Positions 42,904-53,274 of a stretch of DNA of 53,275 nt are shown piece by piece. The notes under the pieces are model-generated. The model was not told where the DNA came from and ran no database searches. It saw nothing but the letters and a program-made list of their open reading frames with translations. Position numbers and translations under genes: made by a program. Every line of letters starts with the position of its first letter. Position 1 is the first letter of the stretch. The stretch comes from Lachnospiraceae bacterium (GTDB lineage: Bacteria > Bacillota > Clostridia > Lachnospirales > Lachnospiraceae). The DNA lies in assembly GCA_017436865.1 (NCBI GenBank), contig JAFSCH010000093.1:1-53275 (forward strand). Direction: 5' to 3'.

Positions 42904-45900
42904 CTATTTATTTATTGTTGAAACACCTATGGTTATCTCTTCCAACACATCAAGTAACACTCTAACGGTATCCAATGAAGTAAACATCGTTACGTTGTTT
43001 TCTATCGCAGTCCTCCTGATTGCCAAACCATCTTCATAATGAATACCTGATAAAATAGCACGCGTATTTATTACATAGCTTACATAGCCGGCACATATTG
43101 CTTCTAAAATTTCTGTACTATTTTCACTAAGCTTCCTACGAATACGAGTACGAATTCCATGTGCCTTTAAAAACTCACCCGTACCAACTGTCGCTTCAAT
43201 GTTAAAGCCCATATCATAGAATCTCTTAACCAAAGGTAAGGCTTCTTCCTTATCTTCATCGGCCAACGTGACTACTACCGTTCCATAATTCTGCATCTTA
43301 ACACCAGAAGCAATCAATGCTTTGTACATAGCACGTGGAAGCTTTTCATCATAACCAATTGCTTCTCCTGTAGATTTCATTTCCGGTGACAGATAGGCAT
43401 CCATACCATTCAACTTTGCAAATGAGAAAGCAGGCGCCTTTACATACCATCTCTTTTTTTCTTGCGGATAGCTTCCATTGATTCCCTGCTCCTTTAAGCT
43501 TGTTCCAAGAATTACTTTTGTTGCTATATCTGCCAACGGATATCCGGTTGCTTTGGATAAGAATGGTACTGTTCGTGATGAACGTGGATTTACTTCAATA
43601 ATATATACATTTTCTTCTTTATCTACAATGAACTGTATATTAAACAAGCCTACAATACCTATTCCGATACCCAGCTTTTTCGCATATTCCAGTATCGTTT
43701 GCTTCACTTTATTTGAAATGCTAAAACTTGGATACACACTTATGGAATCTCCCGAATGGACACCTGTTCTCTCCACAAGCTCCATAATTCCCGGGACAAA
43801 CACATCCGTTCCATCACAAATGGCGTCAATTTCCACTTCCTTACCACAAATGTATTTATCTACAAGCACCGGCTTATCTTCATCAATTTCCACAGCAGTT
43901 TTTAAATAATGACGTAAATGTTCTTCCTTTGCTACTATCTGCATCGCACGACCACCAAGTACAAAGCTTGGACGTACAAGCACCGGATACCCAATCTCTT
44001 CTGCTGCCGTTACTCCATCCTCAATATTAGTGACAGCTTGCCCCTTTGGCTGTGGTATCAAAAGCTGTGAAAGCAGTTTTTCAAAAGCATCTCTATTTTC
44101 CGCTTTATCAATGGCAGCACAATCTGTTCCTATGATTTTCACACCTCGCTCCTCCAAAGGCTTTGCGAGATTGACTGCTGTTTGTCCTCCTAGCGATGCA
44201 ATAATTCCATCTGGCTTTTCCAACGCAATCACATTCATCACATCTTCTACACAAAGTGGCTCAAAATACAGCTTATCCGATGTCGTATAATCCGTAGACA
44301 CGGTTTCCGGATTGTTGTTTATAATAATTGCTTCATAGCCTGCTTCCTTTATGGTTTTCACTGCATGCACGGTAGAGTAATCAAACTCTACACCTTGACC
44401 GATACGAATTGGTCCCGAACCAAGCACTATAATCTTCTTCCTATTTTCTACTACAGACTCATTCTCTAATTCATAAGTGGAATAAAAATACGGAACATAA
44501 CTCTCAAATTCGGATGCACAGGTATCAATCATCTTATAAACAGGGAATATACTCAAATCCTTGCGCAATTCGAATATATCTAGCTCACTTTTATTCCAAA
44601 TCCGTGCAATCGCTTTATCTGAAAAGCCCATTTTCTTAGCATGATACAAACGCTCACTATCCAAAGGATGTCGCTTTAATTCACATTCCATATCAACAAT
44701 CTTTTGCATTTTATCTAAGAAAAATGGATCTATTTTTGTCCACATTGCAATTGTTGATACCTCACATCCCCGACGTAACAACTCAGCAATGGCATAAATA
44801 CGATCATCTGTACCTATTTTAATGTAGCTTATTAAATCCTCCGTTTTTTCTTTTTCAAACTTCTCCATATATAAATGGTTTACGCCAATCTCCAAAGAAC
44901 GAATCGCTTTTAGAAAACTCTCCTCGAAGGTTCTGCCTACGCTCATAACTTCTCCGGTTGCCTTCATCTGTGTGCCAAGCTTTTGATTGGCATCTGCAAA
45001 CTTATCAAAAGGAAAACGTGGCATCTTTGTTACTACATAATCAAGTGCTGGCTCAAAGGATGCAGGTGTATTTACCAGCATAATCTCATCTAAGGTCATT
45101 CCAACACTGATTTTGGCAGATACTCTGGCAATCGGATACCCGCTTGCTTTAGATGCCAGCGCAGAAGAACGAGATACTCTTGGATTTACTTCTATCAAGT
45201 AATACTGAAAGGAATCCGGATCCAATGCAAACTGCACGTTACATCCACCTTCTACCTTTAGTGAACGGATAATTTTTAACGCACTGTCACGCAACATCTG
45301 ATACTCTTTATTGGTTAATGTCTGTGATGGACATACAACAATAGAATCTCCTGTATGAATTCCTACTGGGTCTAAATTCTCCATATTACATACCGTAATT
45401 GCTGTATCATTTGCATCTCTGATTACTTCATACTCAATTTCCTTAAATCCCTTAATACTTTTTTCAATTAATACTTGATGAACTGGAGATAAAGCAAGCG
45501 CATTTTTGATTAAACTCATAAATTCCTGCTCATTATCCGCAAAGCCGCCACCTGTTCCACCTAATGTGAACGCAGGTCTTAAAACAACGGGATATCCAAT
45601 TTTTTCTGCCATTTTAACGGCTTCTTCTACATCATTGGCAATGACCGAAGGCAAAACAGGCTCTCCCAATTCTTCACAAAGCTCTTTAAACAATTCTCTG
45701 TCTTCTGCACGTTCAATGCTCTCACTACTGGTTCCCAGTAATTCTACCTGACATTCCTTTAGGATTCCTTTTTTCTCTAGCTGCATCGCCAGATTTAGTC
45801 CTGTCTGTCCACCGATACCCGGCACAATGGCATCTGGACGCTCATGTCGTACGATTTTAGCAACATATTCTAAGGTTAAAGGTTCCATATATACTTTATC

Positions 45901-46083
45901 TGCAATGGTTGTGTCTGTCATAATGGTTGCAGGATTGGAATTGCATAGAATTACCTCATAACCTTCTTCCTTTAAAGCAAGACACGCCTGTGTACCAGCA
46001 TAATCAAATTCTGCTGCCTGACCAATCACAATCGGTCCAGAACCAATGACAAGTATTTTCTTTAAATCAGTTCTTTTCGCCAT
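42904..46083 (-). CDS. carB: Carbamoyl-phosphate synthase large subunit
   Basis: A 1059-residue enzyme of normal length. Two ATP-grasp halves are visible, each beginning with a glycine-rich loop ([20 protein letters not shown] and [20 protein letters not shown]). The C-terminal methylglyoxal-synthase-like regulatory domain covers about residues 935-1059. It makes carbamoyl phosphate for pyrimidines and arginine using ammonia delivered by CarA. The frame is uninterrupted. It overlaps the end of carA by 17 bases. Its partner subunit in this window is broken (see carA), so its use depends on another carA copy or on free ammonia. Confidence 0.95.
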   Translation of the reverse strand: MAKRTDLKKILVIGSGPIVIGQAAEFDYAGTQACLALKEEGYEVILCNSNPATIMTDTTIADKVYMEPLTLEYVAKIVRHERPDAIVPGIGGQTGLNLAMQLEKKGILKECQVELLGTSSESIERAEDRELFKELCEELGEPVLPSVIANDVEEAVKMAEKIGYPVVLRPAFTLGGTGGGFADNEQEFMSLIKNALALSPVHQVLIEKSIKGFKEIEYEVIRDANDTAITVCNMENLDPVGIHTGDSIVVCPSQTLTNKEYQMLRDSALKIIRSLKVEGGCNVQFALDPDSFQYYLIEVNPRVSRSSALASKASGYPIARVSAKISVGMTLDEIMLVNTPASFEPALDYVVTKMPRFPFDKFADANQKLGTQMKATGEVMSVGRTFEESFLKAIRSLEIGVNHLYMEKFEKEKTEDLISYIKIGTDDRIYAIAELLRRGCEVSTIAMWTKIDPFFLDKMQKIVDMECELKRHPLDSERLYHAKKMGFSDKAIARIWNKSELDIFELRKDLSIFPVYKMIDTCASEFESYVPYFYSTYELENESVVENRKKIIVLGSGPIRIGQGVEFDYSTVHAVKTIKEAGYEAIIINNNPETVSTDYTTSDKLYFEPLCVEDVMNVIALEKPDGIIASLGGQTAVNLAKPLEERGVKIIGTDCAAIDKAENRDAFEKLLSQLLIPQPKGQAVTNIEDGVTAAEEIGYPVLVRPSFVLGGRAMQIVAKEEHLRHYLKTAVEIDEDKPVLVDKYICGKEVEIDAICDGTDVFVPGIMELVERTGVHSGDSISVYPSFSISNKVKQTILEYAKKLGIGIGIVGLFNIQFIVDKEENVYIIEVNPRSSRTVPFLSKATGYPLADIATKVILGTSLKEQGINGSYPQEKKRWYVKAPAFSFAKLNGMDAYLSPEMKSTGEAIGYDEKLPRAMYKALIASGVKMQNYGTVVVTLADEDKEEALPLVKRFYDMGFNIEATVGTGEFLKAHGIRTRIRRKLSENSTEILEAICAGYVSYVINTRAILSGIHYEDGLAIRRTAIENNVTMFTSLDTVRVLLDVLEEITIGVSTINK

Positions 46084-47070
46084 ATCTTGTTCCCTCCATC
46101 ATTTCTATAAATTGGTCAAACAAATACGCACTATCCTGTGGTCCCGGTGCACTTTCCGGATGATACTGCACACAAAAAACCTGATCTGACTTACATGCAA
46201 CACCTTCCACAGTTCCATCCAATAGATTCAGGTGTGTTACCTCTAGTCCCGTATTGGCAATACTCTCTGCATCTACCGCATAAGAGTGATTCTGTGAAGT
46301 AATCTCAATCTTTCCTGTTAAAAGATTTTTTACAGGATGATTTCCACCCCTGTGACCAAACTTTAACTTATAGGTCTTTGCACCATACGCCAGCGAAATA
46401 ATCTGATGACCAAGACAGATACCAAACATAGGATATTTTCCACGCAAATCTCTAACAAGCTGTATTACCTTTTCCACATCCGTGGGGTCACCAGGTCCAT
46501 TCGACAAAAAAATACCATCTGGCTTTAAATCTTCTACTACTGATGACGATACATCCCATGGCAATACCATCACATTACAGCCTTTTTGATTTAAGCATCG
46601 CACAATATTTTGCTTCATACCACAATCAATCGCCACTACATGGTACTTTGCATTTTGTATTAAATATTGGTTATTAATACCTTTCGACTTCCCAAGTCAC
46701 GTATAGAACGAACCAACTTTCTAGTATCTATTCCGTATATTCCCGGGATATGATATTTTTCCATAAGCTCCGATAAGGTATATTTACTACGAAAATTGGA
46801 TGGAGTATCGTTATAATCCCTTACAACCAGACCACCAATGGTCGGTATTTCTGTTTCAAAATCATCCTCTGCGATTCCATAGTTTCCTATCAACGGATAT
46901 GCCATTACAACTGTCTGATTATGATAAGAGGGATCCGAAACAATCTCCTGATAGCCTACGGGTGAGGTGTTGAAAACAATCTCCGTTATCCTATCCTGCT
47001 TACTACCAAATCCATATCCATAGTATTCACTACCATCTTCCAGAATCAATTTTCTATTAAAATTCATCAT
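46067..47070 (-). pseudogene. carA: Carbamoyl-phosphate synthase small subunit with internal frame-breaking deletion
   Basis: The N-terminal half (46660-47070) runs from MNFNRKLILEDGSEYYGYGF to [10 protein letters not shown] and stops. In another frame the glutaminase half resumes at [19 protein letters not shown] and is complete: [10 protein letters not shown] with the nucleophile cysteine, and [12 protein letters not shown] normal CarA has roughly 35 more residues between these two points, so a deletion of about 100-120 bases near 46645-46665 removed them and shifted the frame. The start at 47070 has GAGGTGG. Neither piece alone should make a working subunit. Confidence 0.85.
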
Positions 47071-47104
47071 AATACTTGCCACCTCTTTGTCATCATCAAT
47101 ATTC

Positions 47105-47601
47105 TTATACTGTTGTTTGGAATTTTTCGGATATTTTCCTTTCAAATCGGTCTTTTCTAAGATCTGTAGGAATCTTCGTCGGATATTTCCCATGGAAGCA
47201 AGCCGCACAATAATCATGATTTCCTACTAATTTGTCAAGCTGTTCAATCGGCAAATACCCTAATGTATCTACACCTATGATTTCCGCAATTATACGCCCC
47301 TTCCAGTAAATCCATCGCCTTACTTACCGCTTCTTCAATGCTTGGTGTCTTAAGTCTTTCCCTAGTAACTACATAGGCAATAGTTTCCGTATCACTTGTT
47401 GTATGAAAAATAGCACCAGACAATTCCAGTTTATCTCTTAACTCAAGTGCATTACTAAGATTTCCATTGTGCGCCAATGCCATCTTACCCTTCTGATGAT
47501 TGACTTCAATCGGCTGACAGTTATTTCTTGTTGTTCCATATCTGACATGACCTACTGCCATATTTCCAGTGGACAAATGAGCCAAGATATCTTTGGGGAA
47601 G
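47105..47601 (-). pseudogene. purF: Amidophosphoribosyltransferase, missing its start and its middle
   Basis: The first recognisable part (about 47291-47601) is from the PurF glutaminase domain: [38 protein letters not shown] and HTTSDTETIAYVV up to LEGAYN. The next bases, in a different frame, encode the extreme C-terminus: IIGVDTLGYLPIEQL, NHDYCAACFHGKYPTKIPTD, and a stop at 47105. About 80 N-terminal residues with the catalytic cysteine and some 230 or more residues of the phosphoribosyltransferase domain are absent. The gene cannot produce PurF, the first enzyme of purine synthesis. Confidence 0.87.
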
Positions 47602-47665
47602 CTGCTGTTATTCCCTTTCCAAGACCGGATACCACGCCCCCGGTCACAAATATATACTTAGCCAT
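47597..47665 (-). pseudogene. pyrG: CTP synthase, first 23 codons only
   Basis: An ATG at 47665 with AAAGGAAATTAAG is followed by [20 protein letters not shown] and AAS, the invariant start of CTP synthase. Directly after AAS the sequence changes to PurF codons in another frame. The remaining 500 or so residues of PyrG are missing. A single deletion from early pyrG to codon 80 or so of purF explains both truncated ends. Confidence 0.88.
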
Positions 47666-47687
47666 CTTAATTTCCTTTTCGTCTTTC

Positions 47688-48965
47688 TTAAAACATTGTG
47701 ATATAAGCATCACGCTCGGCACCTACAGACACATACTTTATCGGACATCCAATCGCCTTCTCAATGTATCGGATATATTCTAATGCTTCCTTTGGAAGCT
47801 CTTCTGCTTTTCTGCATCCGCTAATATCACACTGAAAGCCCGGCAGATATTCATAAATTGGTTTCGCATCGTTTAACTCTTCTATACCAGCCGGGAACGT
47901 TTCTACTCTGTTTTTCTTTATCTCATATGCAACACATACCGGTATCTCTTCCATATAAGAAAGCACATCTAACTTTGTAAGTGCTACATAAGTGCAACCT
48001 TGCATTTTTGTACCATATTTAGATGCCACTACATCAAAACCACCCACTCTTCTTGGTCTTCCGGTAGCTGCACCATATTCACCACCTGCCTCACGTAGTT
48101 TTTCCGCTTCCTCACCAAACAGCTCACAGGTAAAAGGGCCTTCACCAACACAGCTTGAATAAGCCTTCATAATTCCAATGCTTTTATCTAGCTTTGCGAA
48201 AGGCACACCCGCACCAATCGGTGCATAAGATGCTAATGTTGTAGATGCAGAGGTATATGGATATATTCCAAAATCAATATCTCTTAAAGCACCTAGCTGT
48301 GCTTCAAACAAAATAGATTTTCCTTCCTCAATGGCTTCCCCTAGATACTCGGTTGTATCACAAATGAATGGTATAAAGAATTCTCCGTATGTCTGTAACC
48401 AGGTCAATGTTTCCCTTGCATCAATCGGAGTATGTCCATACCCCTTTTCCACCGTAAGATTTTTCCATTCAACAAGTTCCTCGAAACGATCCTCCAGAGA
48501 ATCTAAATGCAGTAAGTCTCCCATACGCAATGCCTTTTTCATATATTTGTCTGCATATACTGGAGAAATTCCTCTACGGGTAGAACCAAATTTCTTGTCC
48601 TGCAATCTATCTTCCTCTAAACAATCCATCAGTTTATGATATGGCATACAAATGGTTGCCCTGTCACTAATTTTTAAATGTTCCGGTGTTACTGCTACAC
48701 CTTTCTCAGACAGCTTTCTCACTTCTCCATATAAATGTTCCAAATCAATTACAATTCCAGGCCCAAGAATATTTACTGTATTCTCTCTGCAGATTCCAGA
48801 AGGCATTAGGTTCATTACGAACTCACCTTTCTCGTTAATTACAGTATGCCCTGCATTATTTCCACCTTGATAACGGACTACAATATCATAATCTTCACTA
48901 AGCAGGTCAACCATACGACCTTTTCCTTCGTCTCCCCAGTTTGTTCCAACAATTGATGTAAGCAT
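47688..48965 (-). CDS. purA: Adenylosuccinate synthase
   Basis: A 425-residue enzyme. The GTP-binding opening [63 protein letters not shown] and [14 protein letters not shown] are all present. It joins aspartate to IMP using GTP, the first step from IMP to AMP. I place the start at 48965 (MLTSIVG), seven bases after AGGAGGA; the ATG two codons earlier is too close to that site. It lies 11 bases after purB in the operon. Confidence 0.94.
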   Translation of the reverse strand: MLTSIVGTNWGDEGKGRMVDLLSEDYDIVVRYQGGNNAGHTVINEKGEFVMNLMPSGICRENTVNILGPGIVIDLEHLYGEVRKLSEKGVAVTPEHLKISDRATICMPYHKLMDCLEEDRLQDKKFGSTRRGISPVYADKYMKKALRMGDLLHLDSLEDRFEELVEWKNLTVEKGYGHTPIDARETLTWLQTYGEFFIPFICDTTEYLGEAIEEGKSILFEAQLGALRDIDFGIYPYTSASTTLASYAPIGAGVPFAKLDKSIGIMKAYSSCVGEGPFTCELFGEEAEKLREAGGEYGAATGRPRRVGGFDVVASKYGTKMQGCTYVALTKLDVLSYMEEIPVCVAYEIKKNRVETFPAGIEELNDAKPIYEYLPGFQCDISGCRKAEELPKEALEYIRYIEKAIGCPIKYVSVGAERDAYITMF

Positions 48966-48976
48966 ATGCATTCCTC

Positions 48977-50413
48977 CTAAACATAAATCTGCGCTGTAAC
49001 GTTTTCACGTTGCTTATTGCCCTCTAATAACGGCCTTACGATTTCCTTGACATACGTTTCGCACTGATACTCTGCCATACCTGTAAATTTTACAGGATTA
49101 AGTAGCATATCAATCTCATCTTCTGTTAACCCAAACATATCATCCGCTTTTATGCGTTCTATCAAATCATTATCTACACCATATAGCTTCACTTGCTCCG
49201 CCGCTTTTACAGAATGCTTGCGAATGGCCTCATGAAGCTTTTGTCTGTCTCCACCTTTATTCTTTACGCAATACATCATAATATTTTCCGTTGCCATAAA
49301 AGGAAGCTCTGCATCAAGATGTTTTTTTATCACAGCCGGATACACCTTGAGACCTCTGATTACATTAATATACAAATTGAGAATGGCATCTGTCGCAAGA
49401 AAAGCTTCTGGCACAGATAATCTTTTATTTGCAGAATCATCTAACGTTCTCTCAAACCACTGTGCAGATGCTGTGATTGCTGTATTCTGCAAATCACAAA
49501 TCACAAAACGGGCCAAGGATGCAATACGCTCACTTCTCATAGGGTTTCTTTTATATGCCATTGCAGAAGAACCTATCTGCTTTTCCTCAAAAGGTTCATC
49601 CACTTCTTTTAAATGACTGAGCAATCTGATATCGCTTGAAAATTTGGATGCACTTTGGGCAATTCCTGATAACACTTGCAACACAGCAAAATCAGCTTTT
49701 CTAGTATATGTTTGCCCACTAACACTCTGACATTTTGAAAAGCCGACTTTATCTGCAATTTTCTGCTCTAGCCGTTCCACCTTTTCTTCATCACCATCAA
49801 ACAACTCCAAAAAGCTGGCGCCTGTTCCTGTAGTTCCTTTACATCCGAGCAGTTTTAAACTATTTAGTTGAAAATCAAGCTGTTCGATGTCAAACAGCAA
49901 ATCGTTCATCCAAAGGCAAGCCCTCTTGCCAACCGTTGTTGGTTGTGCTGCCTGGAAGTGCGTATATGCAAGAGTTGGAAGTGCCTTATATTCCATCGCA
50001 AACTCACTAAGTGCCTCAACAGCATTGAGAAGCAGATTCTTTATTTGTATAAGTGCACTTTGCATAAGAATAATATCCGTGTTATCTCCCACGTAACACG
50101 ACGTTGCTCCTAAGTGAATAATACCTGCTGACTTTGGGCAAGCATCACCATAGGTATGCACATGTGCCATAACATCATGGCGTAATTCACGCTCATACTG
50201 CTTTGCTTTCTCATAATCTATATTACTGATTTGGGACTTCATTTCCTGAATCTGTTCATTAGAAATAGGAAGCCCAAGTTCCTGTTCACTTTCCGCAAGG
50301 GCAACCCAAAGCTTTCTCCATGTAGAAAACTTTCTGTCATTCGAGAATATACTCTGCATTTCCTTACTTGCATAACGTTCACATAACGGCGATTGATAAA
50401 TATCTGTTCTCAT
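48977..50413 (-). CDS. purB: Adenylosuccinate lyase
   Basis: A 478-residue lyase. The family signature appears as GSSAMAYKRNPMRSERIASL (catalytic loop with serine), with HLGATSCYVGDNTD and TYTRKADFAVLQVL upstream. It releases fumarate from SAICAR and from adenylosuccinate, so it acts twice in purine synthesis. The start ATG at 50413 follows AAGGAGTAAACAGTG. It lies six bases after purC. Confidence 0.94.
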   Translation of the reverse strand: MRTDIYQSPLCERYASKEMQSIFSNDRKFSTWRKLWVALAESEQELGLPISNEQIQEMKSQISNIDYEKAKQYERELRHDVMAHVHTYGDACPKSAGIIHLGATSCYVGDNTDIILMQSALIQIKNLLLNAVEALSEFAMEYKALPTLAYTHFQAAQPTTVGKRACLWMNDLLFDIEQLDFQLNSLKLLGCKGTTGTGASFLELFDGDEEKVERLEQKIADKVGFSKCQSVSGQTYTRKADFAVLQVLSGIAQSASKFSSDIRLLSHLKEVDEPFEEKQIGSSAMAYKRNPMRSERIASLARFVICDLQNTAITASAQWFERTLDDSANKRLSVPEAFLATDAILNLYINVIRGLKVYPAVIKKHLDAELPFMATENIMMYCVKNKGGDRQKLHEAIRKHSVKAAEQVKLYGVDNDLIERIKADDMFGLTEDEIDMLLNPVKFTGMAEYQCETYVKEIVRPLLEGNKQRENVTAQIYV

Positions 50414-50419
50414 CACTGT

Positions 50420-51139
50420 TTACTCCTTCTCTATTTCTAATCCTAATCTTCTTGCTACCTCTATATATGCCTCTTCCACATTACCTAAATCTCTGCGAAA
50501 ACGATCTTTGTCCATCTTGTCGCCACTTTCTACATCCCACAAACGGCAGGTATCCGGTGATACTTCATCCGCAAGGATAATCTTTCCATGGAAGCGACCA
50601 AATTCTATCTTAAAATCTATCAAACGGAGTCCCGCTTTCAGAAATTCTACTTTCAAAATATCATTCACCATAAATGCGTATTTCTTTATCGTTTCTATTT
50701 CATTTGAAGTTGCAAGATTAAGTGCTTTTGCAAAGTAACTGTTAATCAACGGATCTCCAAGTTCATCATTCTTATAAGAAAATTCGATGGTAGGCTCCGC
50801 TAACTCTGTACCTTCCTCAATGCCTAGTTTTTTCGAAAAGCTACCTGCCGCAACATTACGCACGATAACCTCAAGAGGGACAATTTCAACCCTACTAACT
50901 GCTGTTTCCCTGTCATTCAATTCCTGAATATAATGAGTCGGTACACCCGCTTCTTCGATTTTCTGAAACAACAGATTGGTCATACGGTTATTAATCGCGC
51001 CCTTCCCAACAATCATACCCTTTTTCAATCCGTTAAAGGCAGTTGCATCGTCCTTATAAGATACAATCAGAACATCCGGGTTCTCTGTCAAAAACACCTT
51101 TTTTGCCTTTCCTTCATATAATTGCTCGCATTTATGCAT
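50420..51139 (-). CDS. purC: SAICAR synthetase
   Basis: A 239-residue enzyme with [63 protein letters not shown] and SPDTCRLWD, all family landmarks. It joins aspartate to CAIR with ATP. The start has GGAGGAAATGCAAG. It is the first gene of the operon, preceded by a leader with a terminator-like hairpin. Confidence 0.95.
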   Translation of the reverse strand: MHKCEQLYEGKAKKVFLTENPDVLIVSYKDDATAFNGLKKGMIVGKGAINNRMTNLLFQKIEEAGVPTHYIQELNDRETAVSRVEIVPLEVIVRNVAAGSFSKKLGIEEGTELAEPTIEFSYKNDELGDPLINSYFAKALNLATSNEIETIKKYAFMVNDILKVEFLKAGLRLIDFKIEFGRFHGKIILADEVSPDTCRLWDVESGDKMDKDRFRRDLGNVEEAYIEVARRLGLEIEKE

Positions 51140-51183
51140 CTTGCATTTCCTCCTTCAAAGTCATATCATGCGCATTTTTGCAC

Positions 51184-51279
51184 AAAAAAAAGACAAAGAC
51201 GCCTTTAAGTCCATTTAAAACTTAAAGACGCCTTTGCCTTTACGCTGATTATAGTACACCTTTCCCCTTGCTTTGTCAA
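51184..51279 (-). promoter_or_regulatory. purC promoter and leader terminator (possible attenuator)
   Basis: The promoter is TTGACA (51274-51279), 17 bases, TACTAT (51251-51256); an overlapping TATAAT (51248-51253) gives a 20-base spacer. Only about ten bases after the expected start, a strong hairpin forms: CAAAGGCGTCTTTAAG with CTTAAAGGCGTCTTTG (51194-51236), followed by eight or more T (51184-51191). This would stop most transcripts before purC. There is no room for a known aptamer between promoter and hairpin. Confidence 0.7.
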
Positions 51280-51327
51280 TCATTTTTCTAATTCATTACT
51301 TTCCGTGTGATGCACACATTGAAAAAT

Positions 51328-52812
51328 CTAAAAAAACTGTTCCAAATCAGTAGCACTACTTTGTATATTATGAATTGCTTTTTTAGCATCATCCACATAA
51401 TTCAAATTCTGTCTACTATTCTCGTTCGTTTGTTCTGCGCTTGCAGTAACTTCTTCCGTAATTCCCATCAACTGCGTAATACTGTCTACAATCTGATCAT
51501 TTGCTTCTGATAAATGCTCAATCCTCGCATCTATTTCATGTATATCTCCTAATAATGCTCCGATATTACTATCTAACTGTTCCACAGAATCTGCCGCAAT
51601 CACAATTGCTTCATTCTGACTTTTCGCTGCTTCTACCGATAATTTTACATATTCCATAACCTTTTTCGCATTGACATCCAAATCATTAATAATCTGTGTA
51701 ATGCTTTCCGTTGAATTCCTGGTTTCTTCTGATAACTGTCTTATTTGATCAGCTACAACCGCAAATCCTTTTCCTGCCTCACCAGCCCTTGCGCTTTCAA
51801 TCGATGCATTTAACGCTAACATCTTGGTCTGATTTGATATACTAATTATCATTCCGGTAATCTCCACAACCTCTGCGGTCTTATCTTGTAGCTTCTCCAT
51901 GGCAGATGTCACCTGTTCATTTGCAACTGCAATCTTCTCTGATTGTTGTTTCAACTGTTCCATCATTTCCTGATTACTACGAAGATTTTGACTAGAATCC
52001 TCAGCTACTGTTACCATCTTACCTGAACGTTCTTTTGTTTCTATAATTGCTACCTGAATATTCTGAGTCATATCCGTCTGTGACTCTATATTACTTGATG
52101 CTTCCTCTATTGCCTCTGTAATGTTATTCATACTCTCTGTCGTTTTTACAGATGAATTCCAAAGTTTTTCAATCATTTCCGTGCTAGAATCCGAATTTTC
52201 CTTAACTGCACGCGATATATTTAAAATGGATTCTACCATTCTTTCCTGCTCTTTTGCTTGTTCCTCAATCGCCCCCAAAGCATCATCACTAAACTGCTTA
52301 CATAAATTTGATAACCTACCCATTACAACCATTATCGCCAATGTCATGATAACCTGACATACACCTTTTATATCTCTTTCGGCAACACCCATTACTTGTC
52401 GAAGTATTTGACCAACAATATAAAGTAACATATAAGCAACAAACGTTATCCGATAGCTTTTTCTTTCATAATACGGAATAGAAACTGCTAACACACCAAT
52501 TAGTATTAACCCAAGATATGCAGCATCTGTGGTTATCATATAAATCATAAATTGAATTGCCATCTCTACAGACACAATCGTTTTAAAGTATATTAAAGTA
52601 CTACTTTTTAGTATAACAATTATATTACATACCAAAAACACACATATAAGCACAAGATTCCATATCAAAGATTTCATTCTCTCATTTCCGTCAAAAATAA
52701 GCATAATGTGATAAAAGATTAGTACAAAAAATACAAGATTGGCTGCTAACAGGAAGAAACGATTCATTCTCTTCACTCTTTCTTCCGCATTGTTATAACG
52801 AAATTTTTCCAC
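51328..52812 (-). CDS. Methyl-accepting chemotaxis protein with membrane-embedded N-terminus
   Basis: A 494-residue chemoreceptor. Six or so hydrophobic segments fill residues about 15-180 with no sizeable outer domain, so the sensor lies in or near the membrane. The rest is a long coiled-coil signalling rod with the highly conserved tip LALNASIESARAGEAGKGFA and VVADQIRQLSEE. No HAMP domain is evident. The likely start is GTG at 52812 after AAAGGAG; the ATG 11 codons earlier precedes the ribosome site. It should signal to CheA, though no other chemotaxis genes are in the window. Confidence 0.88.
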   Translation of the reverse strand: MEKFRYNNAEERVKRMNRFFLLAANLVFFVLIFYHIMLIFDGNERMKSLIWNLVLICVFLVCNIIVILKSSTLIYFKTIVSVEMAIQFMIYMITTDAAYLGLILIGVLAVSIPYYERKSYRITFVAYMLLYIVGQILRQVMGVAERDIKGVCQVIMTLAIMVVMGRLSNLCKQFSDDALGAIEEQAKEQERMVESILNISRAVKENSDSSTEMIEKLWNSSVKTTESMNNITEAIEEASSNIESQTDMTQNIQVAIIETKERSGKMVTVAEDSSQNLRSNQEMMEQLKQQSEKIAVANEQVTSAMEKLQDKTAEVVEITGMIISISNQTKMLALNASIESARAGEAGKGFAVVADQIRQLSEETRNSTESITQIINDLDVNAKKVMEYVKLSVEAAKSQNEAIVIAADSVEQLDSNIGALLGDIHEIDARIEHLSEANDQIVDSITQLMGITEEVTASAEQTNENSRQNLNYVDDAKKAIHNIQSSATDLEQFF

Positions 52813-52955
52813 TATTTTTTCTCCTTTCAAATGACTTTTTTTCATTTTCCAAATTTTAGTTATCTGAAAGAATTATATCATACTTTTTATTTGTCTAACA
52901 ATATATTTTTATGTGCATATTTTTCACCAAATATTATTTTATATGTTGATTTTTT
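52813..52955. other. Upstream region of the chemoreceptor gene
   Basis: An AT-rich stretch with no supported gene. The chemoreceptor promoter should be here, but no convincing -35/-10 pair can be singled out. Confidence 0.4.
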
Positions 52956-53087
52956 GTAACTGTTCAGCAGGCATGCGCATTTACTGCGTATGCTGTAAGA
53001 AAACGTAGATTTGGAAAGTCAAAATCCCATTGCGAAGCAATTTTAGATGGATTTTGACACGTAACTATGAAGGTACTGAATAGTTAC
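52956..53087. repeat. Nested inverted-repeat element, MITE-like
   Basis: The outer ends GTAACTGTTCAG (52956-52967) and CTGAATAGTTAC (53076-53087) are inverted, 11 of 12 bases. Inside are two more stems: GCATGCGCA with TGCGTATGC (52971-52993), and GTCAAAATCC with GGATTTTGAC (53018-53058) around ATTGC-GAA-GCAAT. It has no ORF. Size and inverted ends fit a miniature transposable element or a conserved structured RNA or DNA repeat. It lies beside a transposase tail. Confidence 0.65.
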
Positions 53088-53099
53088 GATTTTTTAATC

Positions 53100-53145
53100 A
53101 AAAAGTATCGATTATACTTTGTAGTAAATATAATCGATACTTTTT
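53100..53145. terminator. Strong bidirectional terminator next to the transposase tail
   Basis: AAAAAGTATCGATTATA (53100-53116) pairs perfectly with TATAATCGATACTTTTT (53129-53145), a 17-base stem with A and T ends. It lies 27 bases past the stop of the transposase fragment and would end its transcript. Confidence 0.85.
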
Positions 53146-53172
53146 CATTTTCTGTATCTGTTCAGAACCCCG

Positions 53173-53274
53173 TTAGTTGAAAATGATATCCGGATTTCCG
53201 TTTAGTGCTTCACGGATAGCTGTGAAAGCATTGATTCCATGCTTACGAGCTGATCCGATGTAACTCATAATTGT
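53173..53274 (-). CDS. C-terminus of a transposase, probably IS66 family (partial at window edge)
   Basis: The last 33 residues read TIMSYIGSARKHGINAFTAI and end NPDIIFN with a stop at 53173. The pattern of an ARKHG-x-N-A-ALNG tail resembles the end of IS66-type transposases in Clostridia. The gene continues beyond the right edge, so the family call rests on a short stretch and is moderate. Confidence 0.6.
   Translation of the reverse strand, partial: TIMSYIGSARKHGINAFTAIREALNGNPDIIFN

Noticed and set aside
43478-43909. 143-residue plus-strand frame
   Set aside because: Antisense to carB, with no independent evidence of translation.
46067-46636. Stand-alone glutaminase gene
   Set aside because: It is the second half of carA; the codons before it (NAKYHVV) continue the CarA sequence and there is no separate ribosome site.
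47244-47585. Independent 113-residue protein
   Set aside because: It is an internal fragment of PurF running into out-of-frame PurF C-terminal bases; its TTG start has no support.
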